A stretch of 64,000 bases of DNA, taken from the NCBI RefSeq assembly GCF_000816845.1, contig NZ_CP006880.1:1116001-1180000 (forward strand), read 5' to 3'. This stretch comes from Rhizobium gallicum bv. gallicum R602sp. Its GTDB lineage: Bacteria > Pseudomonadota > Alphaproteobacteria > Rhizobiales > Rhizobiaceae. Positions 1 to 9,547 of the stretch are shown piece by piece. The stretch's first letter is position 1. The number at the start of each line of letters is the position of its first letter. The position numbers and the translations under genes were made by a program. The notes below the pieces were generated by a model. The model was not told where the DNA came from. It did no database searches and was given only the letters and a program-made list of their open reading frames with translations.

Positions 1-2
1 TC

Positions 3-413
3 TTGAGCGACGACGAACGCACTGGAAAATTCGGCGGGCTGTTGCGACGTTCCCGGCTGGATGAACTGCCCGAATTGTGGAGTATCGTCATTGGTGACAT
101 GAGCGTCATAGGGCCAAGGCCGATACTGTTGGAAAAAATACATGCCCTTGGCGAGCGCGGGATCTTGCGGTGTTCAGTGAGGCCCGGACTAACCGGCTGG
201 GCACAGGTAAATGGGAACACCAAGCTCACTGACGATGAAAAGGTTGATCTGGATATCTGGTATATCGAGAACCGCACATGCCTAATGGATGCCGAGATAA
301 TCGCTAAGACCGTTTTGGTTATGATTTTCGGCGAAAGACGGAACGAGAAACGCCTTGCTGCGGCCGTTCTTGCTGCGAGCAGTCGCGATACGCTCCGTAA
401 GGGACCAAAGTAA
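3..413 (+). CDS. Sugar transferase, C-terminal part (cut by window edge)
   Basis: This is the C-terminal ~136 residues of a bacterial sugar transferase, the membrane enzyme that moves a sugar-1-phosphate from a nucleotide sugar to undecaprenyl phosphate and so starts a polysaccharide repeat unit. The family signatures are visible: RRSRLDELPELWSIVIGDMS, then GPRP, then VRPGLTGWAQVNG. The frame is open to the left edge, so the TTG at base 3 is not taken as the true start; the N-terminal membrane part lies outside the window. The C-terminal tail after the conserved core (about 20 residues, basic and alanine-rich) is not characteristic. The exopolysaccharide genes downstream fit a role as the initiating transferase of this locus. 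Confidence 0.85.
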   Translation: MSDDERTGKFGGLLRRSRLDELPELWSIVIGDMSVIGPRPILLEKIHALGERGILRCSVRPGLTGWAQVNGNTKLTDDEKVDLDIWYIENRTCLMDAEIIAKTVLVMIFGERRNEKRLAAAVLAASSRDTLRKGPK

Positions 414-518
414 AGCTCGTTTGAAGATCGACGAAGAACGCCCGGTCAAGCTGCCGAGCATTTATTGTGCTCGCAGGTAAAGGTGAATGTCCATTTGTCC
501 CCAGGTATCGTCAACAGA

Positions 519-1298
519 TCACCTGTCAGTGGTTCCTTTTACCATGACGCCAATATACTTATTCCTGCTTTTTACAACGAAGTATTTATGCTGAACAGTT
601 TCTGAGAAATGGAAGAAAGCGAGATTGTCTTGAATGTCATCGGAGATAAAAACACCACCAGGCCTCAGAGCCTGCCAAAGGCGGCTGTAGCCAAACATTC
701 TTCCTGAATAGCTTTTATCACTGTCGTAGTGACACATATCCAACGGATACAAGCGCCCTAGTGCCTTGCCTATCCCGCTGCGGTCGGCTTCTCGGATAAG
801 TTCCCAATAAATGCGAAGGTATGGAGGAACCGCTGCCCCAACATGTTTTTCGCTTCCAAAACGCAGGTAGGGTCTATCAACGCTGATAAGCTTTCCCCCG
901 CTTCGTTTGGAAACGCTCGCAAGAATAGCGAGACTGGAATCACCCAGGGCGACTCCCGTTTCAACAACTTGCTTGGCGTTCAACGATTCAGCCATGCTAT
1001 AAAGGAAGGACATATCGGCCCCACCCCCAATGTATTGGGGGGCGACACTTCGGGCCTTAGCTATTAGGCGCGCCAGTTCAGGCTGCGCGTCCTCGAACGG
1101 GGTCCAAACAAATCCGGACATGACAGAAGGAAGGCGATCACATTCAATTGCCTCTGTTGCACAACGAGCTTTCGCGAGGTGGCCAGTTGCCTCACCTTCA
1201 GCGGGAAACAGCGTACGGGAAACCAGCGATGGGATGGTCGGCCACAATGATGGTCGCAAAGCATATCCGGCAACAGACTTAAACGCGGCCTTCATCAT
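519..1298 (-). CDS. Class I SAM-dependent methyltransferase
   Basis: A 259-residue protein with a Rossmann-type methyltransferase fold. Motif I is seen as VVETGVALGDSSLAIL (about residues 111-126), an acidic residue follows at ISVD, and a post-motif segment reads RPGGVFISDDIQ. This layout matches the Methyltransf_24 type of O-methyltransferase; the acceptor is unknown, but the position inside an exopolysaccharide locus suggests a sugar or lipid-linked intermediate. The start is ATG at 1298 or, with better spacing from AGGAG, ATG at 1295. The gene points away from its neighbours and appears monocistronic. No signal peptide or membrane segment is evident. Confidence 0.75.
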   Translation of the reverse strand: MMKAAFKSVAGYALRPSLWPTIPSLVSRTLFPAEGEATGHLAKARCATEAIECDRLPSVMSGFVWTPFEDAQPELARLIAKARSVAPQYIGGGADMSFLYSMAESLNAKQVVETGVALGDSSLAILASVSKRSGGKLISVDRPYLRFGSEKHVGAAVPPYLRIYWELIREADRSGIGKALGRLYPLDMCHYDSDKSYSGRMFGYSRLWQALRPGGVFISDDIQDNLAFFHFSETVQHKYFVVKSRNKYIGVMVKGTTDR

Positions 1299-1797
1299 CT
1301 GCTCCTATTCAGGCCGAGCGTGCTGGCGAATGGGGTCACATTCTGTATATCGCAGGCCGCTGCAGACAAACGTTCCCGAGAGAACAGGACCATATTATTT
1401 ATAGATTGCTAATATGCAAGTGGGCGGGTCGCGGTATTTCCTTTCAGCTGCAGTCTTTTGGACAGCCTGTTCGCGCCCTGTTTGACTTCGTAGCCGCGAG
1501 CCTGCCGTGGCTGGAGGCAACGGTAGGGGTCAGCTATGATCCTCCATTGAAGACGCGGCTCAGGAAAGATGTGCCACTGCTACCCGGACACCAAATGATC
1601 CCAGGTCGTGCTCGGATCTTGCAGCTCTTGCGCTTCGTACTCCGGTGTGACGAGAGCTTTCCGGCTTCGGCAGCATGGTCCGGCCTTTCACCAAGTGAGC
1701 ATCAAATCACGTCAACGAATTTATATCTCGGCCACCTTGACACAATGGGCCGCGACGCCGATGAATTTCTAATGTGCGCCGGGGGTTAATTTGGATA
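1299..1797. other. Intergenic stretch without a supported gene
   Basis: About 500 bases between the methyltransferase and acyltransferase genes. A 127-codon open frame (1406-1789) exists, but its product has no recognisable domain or plausible hydrophobic pattern and no ribosome site. I see no clear terminator or promoter; it may be remnant DNA. Confidence 0.4.
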
Positions 1798-2778
1798 ATG
1801 CAACACGGCAATCAGAACGACTTGGGGCTGGTTGCAGCAATACCAGCGCGCAACACGACCGTTGACCTCTTAAGGGCAGTCAGCGTCCTTTGGATCGTTG
1901 GCGTCTGGCATCCGATAGGATATTCGCCAATCAGGGAAGTAGGCAAGAACGCCGTGACCTTGATGGTGACGGTCGCCGCTTTGGCGCTTTTTGTGCTTCT
2001 ATCTGGCTACCTACAAGGAGGCCGCGGCCGCGATCTTTTCGACTTCTATAGGCGACGCTTTTGGAGGATTTACGTACCATTCGTTGGAGCTAGCCTGATA
2101 TTCCTCGTGATGAATATCGGAGATCATCTTGCGCTGATTAAAGGCGTCTTCCTGGTGGCTATGTTGGATGAACCGGCAGCGGTTACGCTATGGTTCATCA
2201 ATATGATTATGCTCTTCTACCTGTGTGCACCAGTGCTGCTCTGGATCAAACGGAGATCGCTGACGTTGTTGTTGATTGTAACGGTCATAATCCTATTGGG
2301 ATTGCTGGCTGTCGACTGGCTCTGGGAGCGCCTGGACAATCGTTTGATGATCTACTTCCCCTGCTTCGTGGCTGGAATTGTTTTGTCTGGATCGGCTCCG
2401 CCCAAAGCGGTCTGGCCGGTAGTGCTTGTGACCGCAATCGCTTGTATCGCCACGCTTTCTGTGCCGATCGATGGGACAGATATTGTCCTTTTGCCTTGGG
2501 CTGTGCTCGCCTCGGTCTCCGCGTTTTGCTTAGCCACCCGGCGGCTTAACGACCTTTCGGATACGGCGACAATGTGGATTGAGCGGGCGGCCTATGCCAG
2601 CTTCTTCGCCTATCTTCTGCACCGTCCCGTATACAGGATCTTGGAAGCACTTTCGGCTGCAATTGAGCTTGATCCATTGATCCTAATTGTCGCGGTGGGG
2701 ATTCCGACAACCGCTATCGCGGCGTACTTCCTGCAAAAAGGGTACGATCGCTTGCTCGCGTCCGCTAGAATGGCATAA
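1798..2778 (+). CDS. Acyltransferase 3 family membrane protein
   Basis: A polytopic membrane protein of about 326 residues resembling the acyltransferase-3 (OafA/ExoZ-like) family, which puts acetyl or other acyl groups on surface polysaccharides using cytoplasmic acyl-CoA. The N-terminus carries the family pattern with DLLRAVSVLWIVGVWHP (expected R and H near the first helix), followed by roughly ten hydrophobic segments with short loops, and FFAYLLHRPVY near the end as in many family members. ATG at 1798 is chosen over an in-frame GTG at 1774 because the extra eight residues look unlike the family; the ribosome site is weak in either case. The gene is probably the decorating enzyme of the polymer made by this locus. 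Confidence 0.75.
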   Translation: MQHGNQNDLGLVAAIPARNTTVDLLRAVSVLWIVGVWHPIGYSPIREVGKNAVTLMVTVAALALFVLLSGYLQGGRGRDLFDFYRRRFWRIYVPFVGASLIFLVMNIGDHLALIKGVFLVAMLDEPAAVTLWFINMIMLFYLCAPVLLWIKRRSLTLLLIVTVIILLGLLAVDWLWERLDNRLMIYFPCFVAGIVLSGSAPPKAVWPVVLVTAIACIATLSVPIDGTDIVLLPWAVLASVSAFCLATRRLNDLSDTATMWIERAAYASFFAYLLHRPVYRILEALSAAIELDPLILIVAVGIPTTAIAAYFLQKGYDRLLASARMA

Positions 2779-3380
2779 CATTTGGCTGCAACTGTTGCAG
2801 CGTGAAAGTCTGCTTGAAGGCCGCCTTTCTTTTCACGCCAAGCGTGACTTATAATGCGCTGATACCGCCAAGTCCGCAGGGTTGTCTCTGAGCCGCCAGC
2901 GCGCATTATATCCGCACACATCATAAGTGTTACAACGTCCAGAGAACGTGAGTCTTCAAACGAGAAACTCAATAAGAAGCAATCGGAAATTGCGGCGCGA
3001 TTAAACGTTCCGAGAGTGTCCGGGCGTTTACTCGCGATAGAGGGGAAAGAGTAGCCGCCCACGAATTGAAAAACACGTTTTAATTGAATTCGCCTTGGGA
3101 TTGCGAATATAATATTATCGCTTATGTATATAAAACTAAATGATTAATCAGTATATTAAAGTATTAATATCATTTAGCTTTAATATAATGTGGCTTTACA
3201 AAAAAAATTGCTGATGTACCGTCCTAGAACAAACAGAAGACTTGATTAAAACTGTCACGGAAACGTCACGGTACGCTTATGTTTTACCGGCTAAAGCCGG
3301 GATTCGCAAGGCATCGGAGTTTATCTTGCTATTCGCGTCGCGACAACGGCGCGCGTTGCAGTTGTACGGGGGATGCATGC
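2779..3380. other. AT-rich regulatory region upstream of the capD-like operon
   Basis: About 600 bases without a supported gene. Bases 3080-3220 are strikingly AT-rich for this genome and look like a promoter or regulator-binding region. It is followed by a direct repeat, GTCACGG at 3254-3260 and again at 3265-3271, placed 110-130 bases before the chosen start of the dehydratase gene. An open frame on the minus strand (2610-3062) overlaps the acyltransferase and is not supported. Confidence 0.5.
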
Positions 3381-5618
3381 ATGGCTCGGGGTGACAAAGT
3401 CATCTCTGCTCACCGGCGGGAGATGGGTGCTAGACAGGACGAGGTGTTGGCGGCTTGGAAGGCCGCGGTTGGCTATGCCGATTCTGTGGTCAGCGCGGCG
3501 GTTCTTCTATCAAAAAAGACAGCCCGTTCTCACCTTCGCAAGGTTCGGCAGGCACCCTTGCTGTTTGCGACCGACCTCGTGTCCGCATGCTTCGCCCTGA
3601 GCTTCGCGTTCGTCGCGCGCTATGGACTGGAGCAGGTTCAGGCAAGTCCGGAGCTGATCGAAACGCTGTTATTTGCGGGTCCGCAGTATCTTGCGATTTG
3701 CATCGTGGTCTTTCCCATGGCCGGCCTTTATAGCCGCAATTGGCGGTACGGTTCGATCTCCGATCTCTGGACAATCCTACGGGCAGTCCTCATAACCACG
3801 GCCCTTTTGGTCTGCGTGCTATTCTTCATAACAAGGCTGGAAGATATCCCGCGCGCAGCCTTGCTTCTCGAGGCGCTCCTGCTCTCACTGTTCCTTTCGG
3901 CGTCGCGGCTGACCTTTCGCATTAACGAATTGTCCCTGCCGGATAACGCTGGATGGCTGAAGCAAGCGCCCGAGCGGGAGCAAAAGATACCGACGCTGCT
4001 GGTTGGTGCGGGAGATGCTGCGGATCTCTATCTGCGCGCTGTGAGCCGCGACCGCAGCTGCTTCCATCGTCCGGTTGCCATCATCGAGCCGACAGGCGCC
4101 TGCGAAGGGATAATGATGCACGGCGTGCCGATTTTGGGTGCCCTGACGGATTTTGAGAGGGTTGTAAGGGAACTACGCCTCGCCAATTCCTTCCCGCGGC
4201 ACCTTGTCTTCACCGAGGCGCCTTCCGTATTCGGTGAGGAGGTCTGCGAAAAGCTCATCAGGCAGGCCGAAGCGCTCGGCATCACCGTTTCCCGTTTATC
4301 CCAGATGACCGAGCTGAAGAATGCCAAGCGGGAAAACCGATTTGAACTCAAGTCGATCGAGCTGACGGATCTGTTGGAGCGGCCGCAGGCCGCTTTGGAC
4401 AGGGATGCCATTTTGCGGCTCATAAAGGGGCGCCGCGTTCTCATCACTGGTGCCGGCGGCTCGATCGGCTCCGAGCTCACGCTCCAGATCGCTGCCTGTG
4501 AGCCGTCGCAGCTCGTTCTCGTCGAGAACTGCGAGTTCAATCTTTACACAATTGACCTTGAGCTCGCGGAACGCTTCGCGACGTTGCCCCGCGCAACCTG
4601 TCTCTGCAATGTTCGGCGGGCCAATCGTGTCAACGACGTTTTCGAAGAATATAGGCCGGAGCTGGTTTTCCATGCGGCAGCGCTCAAGCACGTCCCGATG
4701 GTGGAGATCAATCCGTGTGAAGGCGCGCTCACAAACGTGATCGGCACGATGAACGTCGCCAATGCCGCCAGGCAGATCGGCGCCCTTGCGATGGTTCAGA
4801 TCTCTACCGATAAGGTGGTCAATCCGACAAGCGTCATGGGAGGGACGAAACGCCTCGCGGAGCTCTATTGTCAGGCGCTGGACCTCGAAGGAGTGGAGCG
4901 GGGAAGCGGGCCACGTTACATGACCGTGCGGTTCGGCAACGTTCTTGGCTCGAGCGGCTCCCTCATCCCGTTGTTCAAGAGACAGATCGCCAGCGGTGGA
5001 CCGTTGACCGTGACCGATCCGGACATGACGCGGTTTTTTATGACCATTCGGGAAGCCGTGGAACTTACCCTACAGGCCTCCGCTTACGGGCTCGAGGGCG
5101 ACATCGGAAAAGGTGAGATCTTCGTTCTGGATATGGGAAAGCCGGTGAAGATCATGGACATCGCACGCAGGATGATCAGGCTTGCAGGTCTTGTCCCCGA
5201 CAAGGATATAGCGATCAAGGTCATCGGGCTGCGTCCCGGCGAAAAGTGCTACGAGGAGCTTTTCGATATGAATGATACTCCGGTTCCGTCACCTGTTCCG
5301 GGGGTTTTCGGCGCAATTCCCAGGCCCGTGCCCCTTTCCAAGCTTCGCACGACGTTCGCCAGGCTGGAGCGCTTCGCTGAATTGGGTGATGCATCCATGG
5401 TGCTCGCCCTCATCAGCAGCCTTGTCCCAGGTTATGCGTGGCAGCGTCCCGCATTCGCCGGAGCGGCACTGGCTCCAGTGCATGATGGAACTCGCGAAGA
5501 GGGCGAGGATCATGATGACGTGGGTCTCCCGGACAACTTACTTGCAGCTCTTGTGGCTGAGACTGATGGAGGAAATGCTGAGGTGTCTGGGTGGATCAGC
5601 CCATCACGGCTGCAATGA
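3381..5618 (+). CDS. Membrane-bound nucleotide-sugar 4,6-dehydratase (CapD/WbpM/FlaA1 type)
   Basis: A 745-residue protein with the architecture of CapD/WbpM: four N-terminal membrane helices (about residues 55-180), a Rossmann-like CoA-binding-type domain beginning at IPTLLVGAGDAADLYLRA, then a short-chain dehydrogenase core. The core shows GAGGSIGSE near residues 356-364, HAAALKHVP, and STDKVVNPTSVMGGTKR, where Met replaces the usual catalytic Tyr as in this family. Such enzymes convert UDP-GlcNAc or a related sugar to a 4-keto-6-deoxy sugar, which would feed the DegT aminotransferase at 12.4-13.6 kb. ATG at 3381 is preferred (GGGGGA nine bases upstream); an open extension to 3279 has no family match. 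It leads an operon with the glycosyltransferase and the Wzc-like gene. Confidence 0.85.
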   Translation: MARGDKVISAHRREMGARQDEVLAAWKAAVGYADSVVSAAVLLSKKTARSHLRKVRQAPLLFATDLVSACFALSFAFVARYGLEQVQASPELIETLLFAGPQYLAICIVVFPMAGLYSRNWRYGSISDLWTILRAVLITTALLVCVLFFITRLEDIPRAALLLEALLLSLFLSASRLTFRINELSLPDNAGWLKQAPEREQKIPTLLVGAGDAADLYLRAVSRDRSCFHRPVAIIEPTGACEGIMMHGVPILGALTDFERVVRELRLANSFPRHLVFTEAPSVFGEEVCEKLIRQAEALGITVSRLSQMTELKNAKRENRFELKSIELTDLLERPQAALDRDAILRLIKGRRVLITGAGGSIGSELTLQIAACEPSQLVLVENCEFNLYTIDLELAERFATLPRATCLCNVRRANRVNDVFEEYRPELVFHAAALKHVPMVEINPCEGALTNVIGTMNVANAARQIGALAMVQISTDKVVNPTSVMGGTKRLAELYCQALDLEGVERGSGPRYMTVRFGNVLGSSGSLIPLFKRQIASGGPLTVTDPDMTRFFMTIREAVELTLQASAYGLEGDIGKGEIFVLDMGKPVKIMDIARRMIRLAGLVPDKDIAIKVIGLRPGEKCYEELFDMNDTPVPSPVPGVFGAIPRPVPLSKLRTTFARLERFAELGDASMVLALISSLVPGYAWQRPAFAGAALAPVHDGTREEGEDHDDVGLPDNLLAALVAETDGGNAEVSGWISPSRLQ

Positions 5619-5687
5619 AACCCAATCAGCGGCAGGCGCCGGTCGCTCCCACGAAATTAGTCTATTGGATCTCGTCTGGAGAGAACT

Positions 5688-6995
5688 GTGTTGAATGTAG
5701 ATGCGGCACCAACGGATAGCACTCCATTGGATCGCTTGCTTTGGCGGCAGCAGGAACGAAGCCAGCGCATTCTGGTGCTGTCCAGCTATAGCCGTTCGTT
5801 GACGAATTTCCGTTTGGAACTTCTGAAATCCATGGTGCGCGCCGGCCATGTCGTAGTAGCTGCAGGTCCTGAAGACGACGCGGAGGTGAAGGCCGATCTT
5901 TCCAAGATCGGGGTTGAGTTCGCCACAATCCCGATGGCCCGCGCCAGCTTGAGCCCGGTCAGGGACATTGCGACGTTCCTCCAGATCCGGCGACTTATAA
6001 AGAAGATAAGGCCCGACGTCGTGGTCCCCTATACGATGAAACCGATCGTCTACGGCGGAATCGCAGCCCGCTCAGCGGGTGTTCCGGGGCGTTGTTTTCT
6101 CGTAACCGGTCTGGGGCATGTTTTTTCAGAAGCGAGCCTCAGGACGCTAAAGGGCCGTTGGATCAAACGACTGTGCGTTCGGCTTTATCGGCTGGCGATG
6201 GCGGGAGCGAGGACGGTTTTTGTCTACAATGATGCAGATCGCTCGGACATCATTGAAAATTCATTGGTCCACGACGTTTCCGTTATTCATCGTGTTGCCG
6301 GCTCCGGCGTGGATGTCGATCACTTCGCCTTCGCACCCGCCCCATTGGAAAAGCCTGTCTTTCTCCTGGTGGCCCGGCTGATCAAAGACAAGGGCGTCTT
6401 CGAGTATGTGGAGGCGGCGCGCCGCTTGAAGCGGCAGCGGCCGAATGCCGAATTCCAACTTCTCGGACCGTTTGATCCCAATCCAGGGGCGATATCGCGG
6501 CTGCAGGTTCAAGAGTGGATCGAAGAAGGGATCGTGGATTATCTTGGCGAGACAAAGGATGTCCGCCCCTTCCTCGCGAATTGCAACATATTCGTCCTCC
6601 CCTCCTATTACCGAGAGGGAATACCCCGCAGCATCCTGGAAGCGATGGCAGTCGGGCGCGCGATTATTACAACGGACCTGCCGGGTTGCCGGGAAACCAT
6701 CGAACCTGGGGAGAACGGCTATCTTGTCATGCCGCGAAGCGCAGACAGCCTGTTGAGCGCCATGTGGCCGCTTGCCGACGGGCTACGGCTGGCTGCTGAG
6801 ATGGGTCGGCGTTCGCGCGAACTGGCCTGCACCAGGTTCAATGTCCACTCAATCAACGAAATACTTATCGATCGCATGGGTCTCTCAAATCATGACCATG
6901 CGGGCCGAGAGGCTGCAGGAGCCTGTGGGCGGGAGGCCGACGCGATCAACCAACAGCTCGATGCAACGAGGAGGGTCATCTCTTGGAGAGGGTGA
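5688..6995 (+). CDS. Glycosyltransferase family 4
   Basis: A 435-residue GT-B glycosyltransferase. The N-terminal half (about 25-200) reads RILVLSSYSRSLTNFRLELL and later PYTMKPIVYGGIAARSAG, typical of the PglA/WcaL-like group. The C-terminal half has VARLIKDKGVFEYVEAA and the E-x7-E nucleotide-sugar motif in YREGIPRSILEAMAVG. It probably adds one sugar to the lipid-linked repeat unit on the cytoplasmic face. The start is GTG at 5688, or TTG at 5691, both behind CTGGAGAGA. It lies 69 bases after the dehydratase gene and overlaps the next gene by 13 bases, so the three genes are probably co-transcribed and partly coupled. Confidence 0.85.
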   Translation: MLNVDAAPTDSTPLDRLLWRQQERSQRILVLSSYSRSLTNFRLELLKSMVRAGHVVVAAGPEDDAEVKADLSKIGVEFATIPMARASLSPVRDIATFLQIRRLIKKIRPDVVVPYTMKPIVYGGIAARSAGVPGRCFLVTGLGHVFSEASLRTLKGRWIKRLCVRLYRLAMAGARTVFVYNDADRSDIIENSLVHDVSVIHRVAGSGVDVDHFAFAPAPLEKPVFLLVARLIKDKGVFEYVEAARRLKRQRPNAEFQLLGPFDPNPGAISRLQVQEWIEEGIVDYLGETKDVRPFLANCNIFVLPSYYREGIPRSILEAMAVGRAIITTDLPGCRETIEPGENGYLVMPRSADSLLSAMWPLADGLRLAAEMGRRSRELACTRFNVHSINEILIDRMGLSNHDHAGREAAGACGREADAINQQLDATRRVISWRG

Positions 6996-9241
6996 AAATA
7001 ACACCACATGGGCTCGTTCCATCGCCTGCGGGCAGACATCACAGCATCACTTATCAGCGGCGCCTGCTCCGCCCGCGTTCAGGCTATGGAATTGTCGATC
7101 TGCTGGAATTGGTGCGCAGGCACCTATGGTCCTTTGGGTCGGTCCTTGTGGGCGGGCTGATTCTCACAGCCTTGACCGCCGGCTTTATGACAAGGGTCTA
7201 TGTCGCTTCGTCTGCCATTGTTTTCGATCGGAACGATGCCCGTCCCTATGAGGCCGTCGAGGAACTCCGCAAACAGGAGCGGGACAAGTCCGTAATGGAA
7301 ACGGAACTGGACGTAATCAAATCGCGGGTGTTCGTGGGCACGGTTGTGGACGCGCTCGACTTGGTGAGCGACCCCGACTACAATACTTACCTTCCGCGTC
7401 GTGACGACGAAAATGAAGGAGGTATCAGCCTTCTCGTTTCTGCTACGACCAAATTCTTCGCCCCGAAGCAGAATCCCGACACGGTTCGCAGCCGGCTGGT
7501 TTCAAAGAGCGTTCAACGCGACAGGGCTATATCGGCGTTGCTCGGTTCCTTCACCGTCGACCGCAACGGTGAAAGCCTTGCGATGACGATCCAGGTGCGG
7601 CAGACAAGGGCGCTGAAGGCAGCGGCGATCGCCGACGCCATTGCTCAACATTATGTTGATTGGACTGCCAAACTCACGGACGAAGCAACGAAGAACACGA
7701 TCGACTATCTTCGAGGTCAGGCGAGGGAGCTTGGCAGCCGCATAGCGGCAATGGAACGCGAGATAGCCGCGTTTTCGGCCAATCGCGATCTCACTTTCGA
7801 TCCGAAGGATGACATTCTCAGGTCACGGTTGGAGCTTCTGAATGAGCAATTTACAGTGGCAAGTACTGACGAGACCGCCGCGCGGTCGAAGTATCTCGAG
7901 GCCAAAGCACTGATTGCGTCGGGCGATGTATCATCCGTTGTACGTGTGGTCGCGTCAGAGCCGCTGGATCGTCTTCGCACCGAGCAGTCACGCCTGGAAC
8001 GACTGAAGGCACAGCTTAGCTCTAAATTCGCCAAGAACCATCCGTTGGTCGCCGATGCCGATGCCGAACTCGAAGCCAATCGACGGATGATGACGGACGA
8101 AGCAGAACGAATTGTCCAGGAATTGGCAAATAGCGCAGAGGTCGCGGCCGGCCGTGCTGCCAAATTTAGTACCGATGTAGCGATGCTCCAGAAACAGATA
8201 CAAGGGCGCAGTCTTGCGGAAATCCGTAGACGCGAACTTGAGAGGGATTTGCTGGCCGAACAAAAGCGTTATGATCAGGTCGTGCTTCGACTAGGGGATC
8301 TAGATCCCGAGCGGGGCGAGCACAAAGCGTCAGCAAGTGTCGCGTCCTATGCGGAGGTGCCGACGAGCCCGACGTTTCCGAAGCCGGCTCTCGTCGTCGT
8401 GTCGGGGTCGATGGGTTCTCTCATCCTCGCGGTCCTGACGGTCATCATTGTCGATGTGCTCGACGATCGCCTGTATCGCTCGAACGACCTGGAAGACATT
8501 CTGGGCCGGCCGAACCTGGTGACCGTTCCGCGCCTGACCCGGCATTTCCGGCACGGTTCCAGCTCATTCGAATTTGCCGTCGACAATCCATCCTCGCCCT
8601 TCGGAAAGGCAATGCGAAATTTGTGTCTTGGGTGGCGAACAATCGAACGCTCGATTGGTGGAAAGATCGTGATGTTTTGTTCACCCTCGCCTGGTGAGGG
8701 CAAGACCGCGCTCGCCCTCGGCATGGCCGCCGCGGCGGCAACGAGCAATCTTCGCACGGTTCTGGTTGACTTTGACTCATCAGCGAAAGGTGCGGGCGCG
8801 CTTCTTGGCATAGCCACGCCTGGCCTGGTGCCAAAGATCGCAGATCCGCCCGATTTATGCATCTCCAGCATGACTTCGCCGGCCCATCCCAGGCTTGACG
8901 TCGTCTTCGCAAGCTTCACTGCCGACGATTCAGGACCACTTTGCTCTTATTTGCGCAAAATGTATGATCTGGTCATCATCGACGCGCCTAATTTAGAGAA
9001 CGAGGAAGGGGCCGTTTGGCTCGCCGCCCATGTGGATTCCATCATCGTGGTCGTCTCGGCGGGACGCACAACGGAACGAAAGCTGGTCAATGCGTTGAAC
9101 CGCCTCTCGGTCAACCAACCTTTCATCCTTGGAGGCGTTCTCAACCAAGGCGCGAAGCCTGAAGCCGGCAAGGCAGCGCTGGCGAAATCCGGGCTGTGGG
9201 CGCAAGTCAAAGCACGGTTTCGTCAGAAAGAAACCGCATGA
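6983..9241 (+). CDS. Wzc/ExoP-like polysaccharide co-polymerase with ATPase domain, no tyrosine tail
   Basis: A 752-residue inner-membrane protein controlling polymer length and export. The Wzz domain begins after YGIVDLLELVRRHLW; membrane helices lie near residues 47-70 and 475-500, with a long coiled-coil-rich periplasmic part between. The cytoplasmic domain has a Walker A in SPSPGEGKTALA, a second nucleotide motif TVLVDFDSS and Walker B LVIIDAPN. Typical bacterial tyrosine kinases of this group end in a tyrosine cluster; the last ~50 residues here contain no Tyr, so autophosphorylation in the usual way looks impossible. The start is TTG at 6983 after GAGGAGGG, inside the end of the previous gene; GTG at 6992 is an alternative. 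Confidence 0.85.
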   Translation: MERVKITPHGLVPSPAGRHHSITYQRRLLRPRSGYGIVDLLELVRRHLWSFGSVLVGGLILTALTAGFMTRVYVASSAIVFDRNDARPYEAVEELRKQERDKSVMETELDVIKSRVFVGTVVDALDLVSDPDYNTYLPRRDDENEGGISLLVSATTKFFAPKQNPDTVRSRLVSKSVQRDRAISALLGSFTVDRNGESLAMTIQVRQTRALKAAAIADAIAQHYVDWTAKLTDEATKNTIDYLRGQARELGSRIAAMEREIAAFSANRDLTFDPKDDILRSRLELLNEQFTVASTDETAARSKYLEAKALIASGDVSSVVRVVASEPLDRLRTEQSRLERLKAQLSSKFAKNHPLVADADAELEANRRMMTDEAERIVQELANSAEVAAGRAAKFSTDVAMLQKQIQGRSLAEIRRRELERDLLAEQKRYDQVVLRLGDLDPERGEHKASASVASYAEVPTSPTFPKPALVVVSGSMGSLILAVLTVIIVDVLDDRLYRSNDLEDILGRPNLVTVPRLTRHFRHGSSSFEFAVDNPSSPFGKAMRNLCLGWRTIERSIGGKIVMFCSPSPGEGKTALALGMAAAAATSNLRTVLVDFDSSAKGAGALLGIATPGLVPKIADPPDLCISSMTSPAHPRLDVVFASFTADDSGPLCSYLRKMYDLVIIDAPNLENEEGAVWLAAHVDSIIVVVSAGRTTERKLVNALNRLSVNQPFILGGVLNQGAKPEAGKAALAKSGLWAQVKARFRQKETA

Positions 9242-9547
9242 ATGAGCTTCCACATGAGAAGCCGGATAGTTGAAAAACTGAAAACCAAATCCATCCTCTC
9301 ATCCGAGAAGGTCGCAGGTCAGCGCATCCTACAATATTTTATGGGCAGAGGAGATTGGACAAAAGAAAGCGCGGGCGCGACGATTGCGTTTAAGCGGCCC
9401 GCCATCCGAAAACAGCCCTCGGCCGCGCGAGGGCTCGAAATCCCTTGAAATCGGGGATCAAGTGGCCGGCGGCGGCCCCGTTGGGGACGGCGCGCTTTGC
9501 CGCAGATTGGCAATTCAGTCCCCACCTATGCTGACCAAAGCATTTGA
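9242..9547. other. Gap between convergent genes
   Basis: About 306 bases separate the Wzc-like gene from the convergent glycosyltransferase. A 68-codon frame starts directly after the Wzc-like stop but has no recognisable features. The only clear element is the hairpin at 9414-9435. Confidence 0.5.
9414..9435 (-). terminator. Rho-independent terminator for the GT4 gene
   Basis: A perfect 8-bp stem AGCCCTCG/CGAGGGCT with a six-base loop. Read on the minus strand it is followed by TGTTTT, so it fits termination of the minus-strand glycosyltransferase. Confidence 0.7.

Noticed and set aside
1406..1789. 127-codon open frame upstream of the acyltransferase
   Set aside because: No ribosome site, no domain, and composition unlike the neighbouring proteins; overlaps the acyltransferase start region.
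2610..3062. 150-codon minus-strand frame
   Set aside because: Overlaps the acyltransferase 3' end and shows no protein-family features.
9242..9448. 68-codon frame directly after the Wzc-like stop
   Set aside because: No recognisable features; contains the terminator hairpin of the opposite gene.
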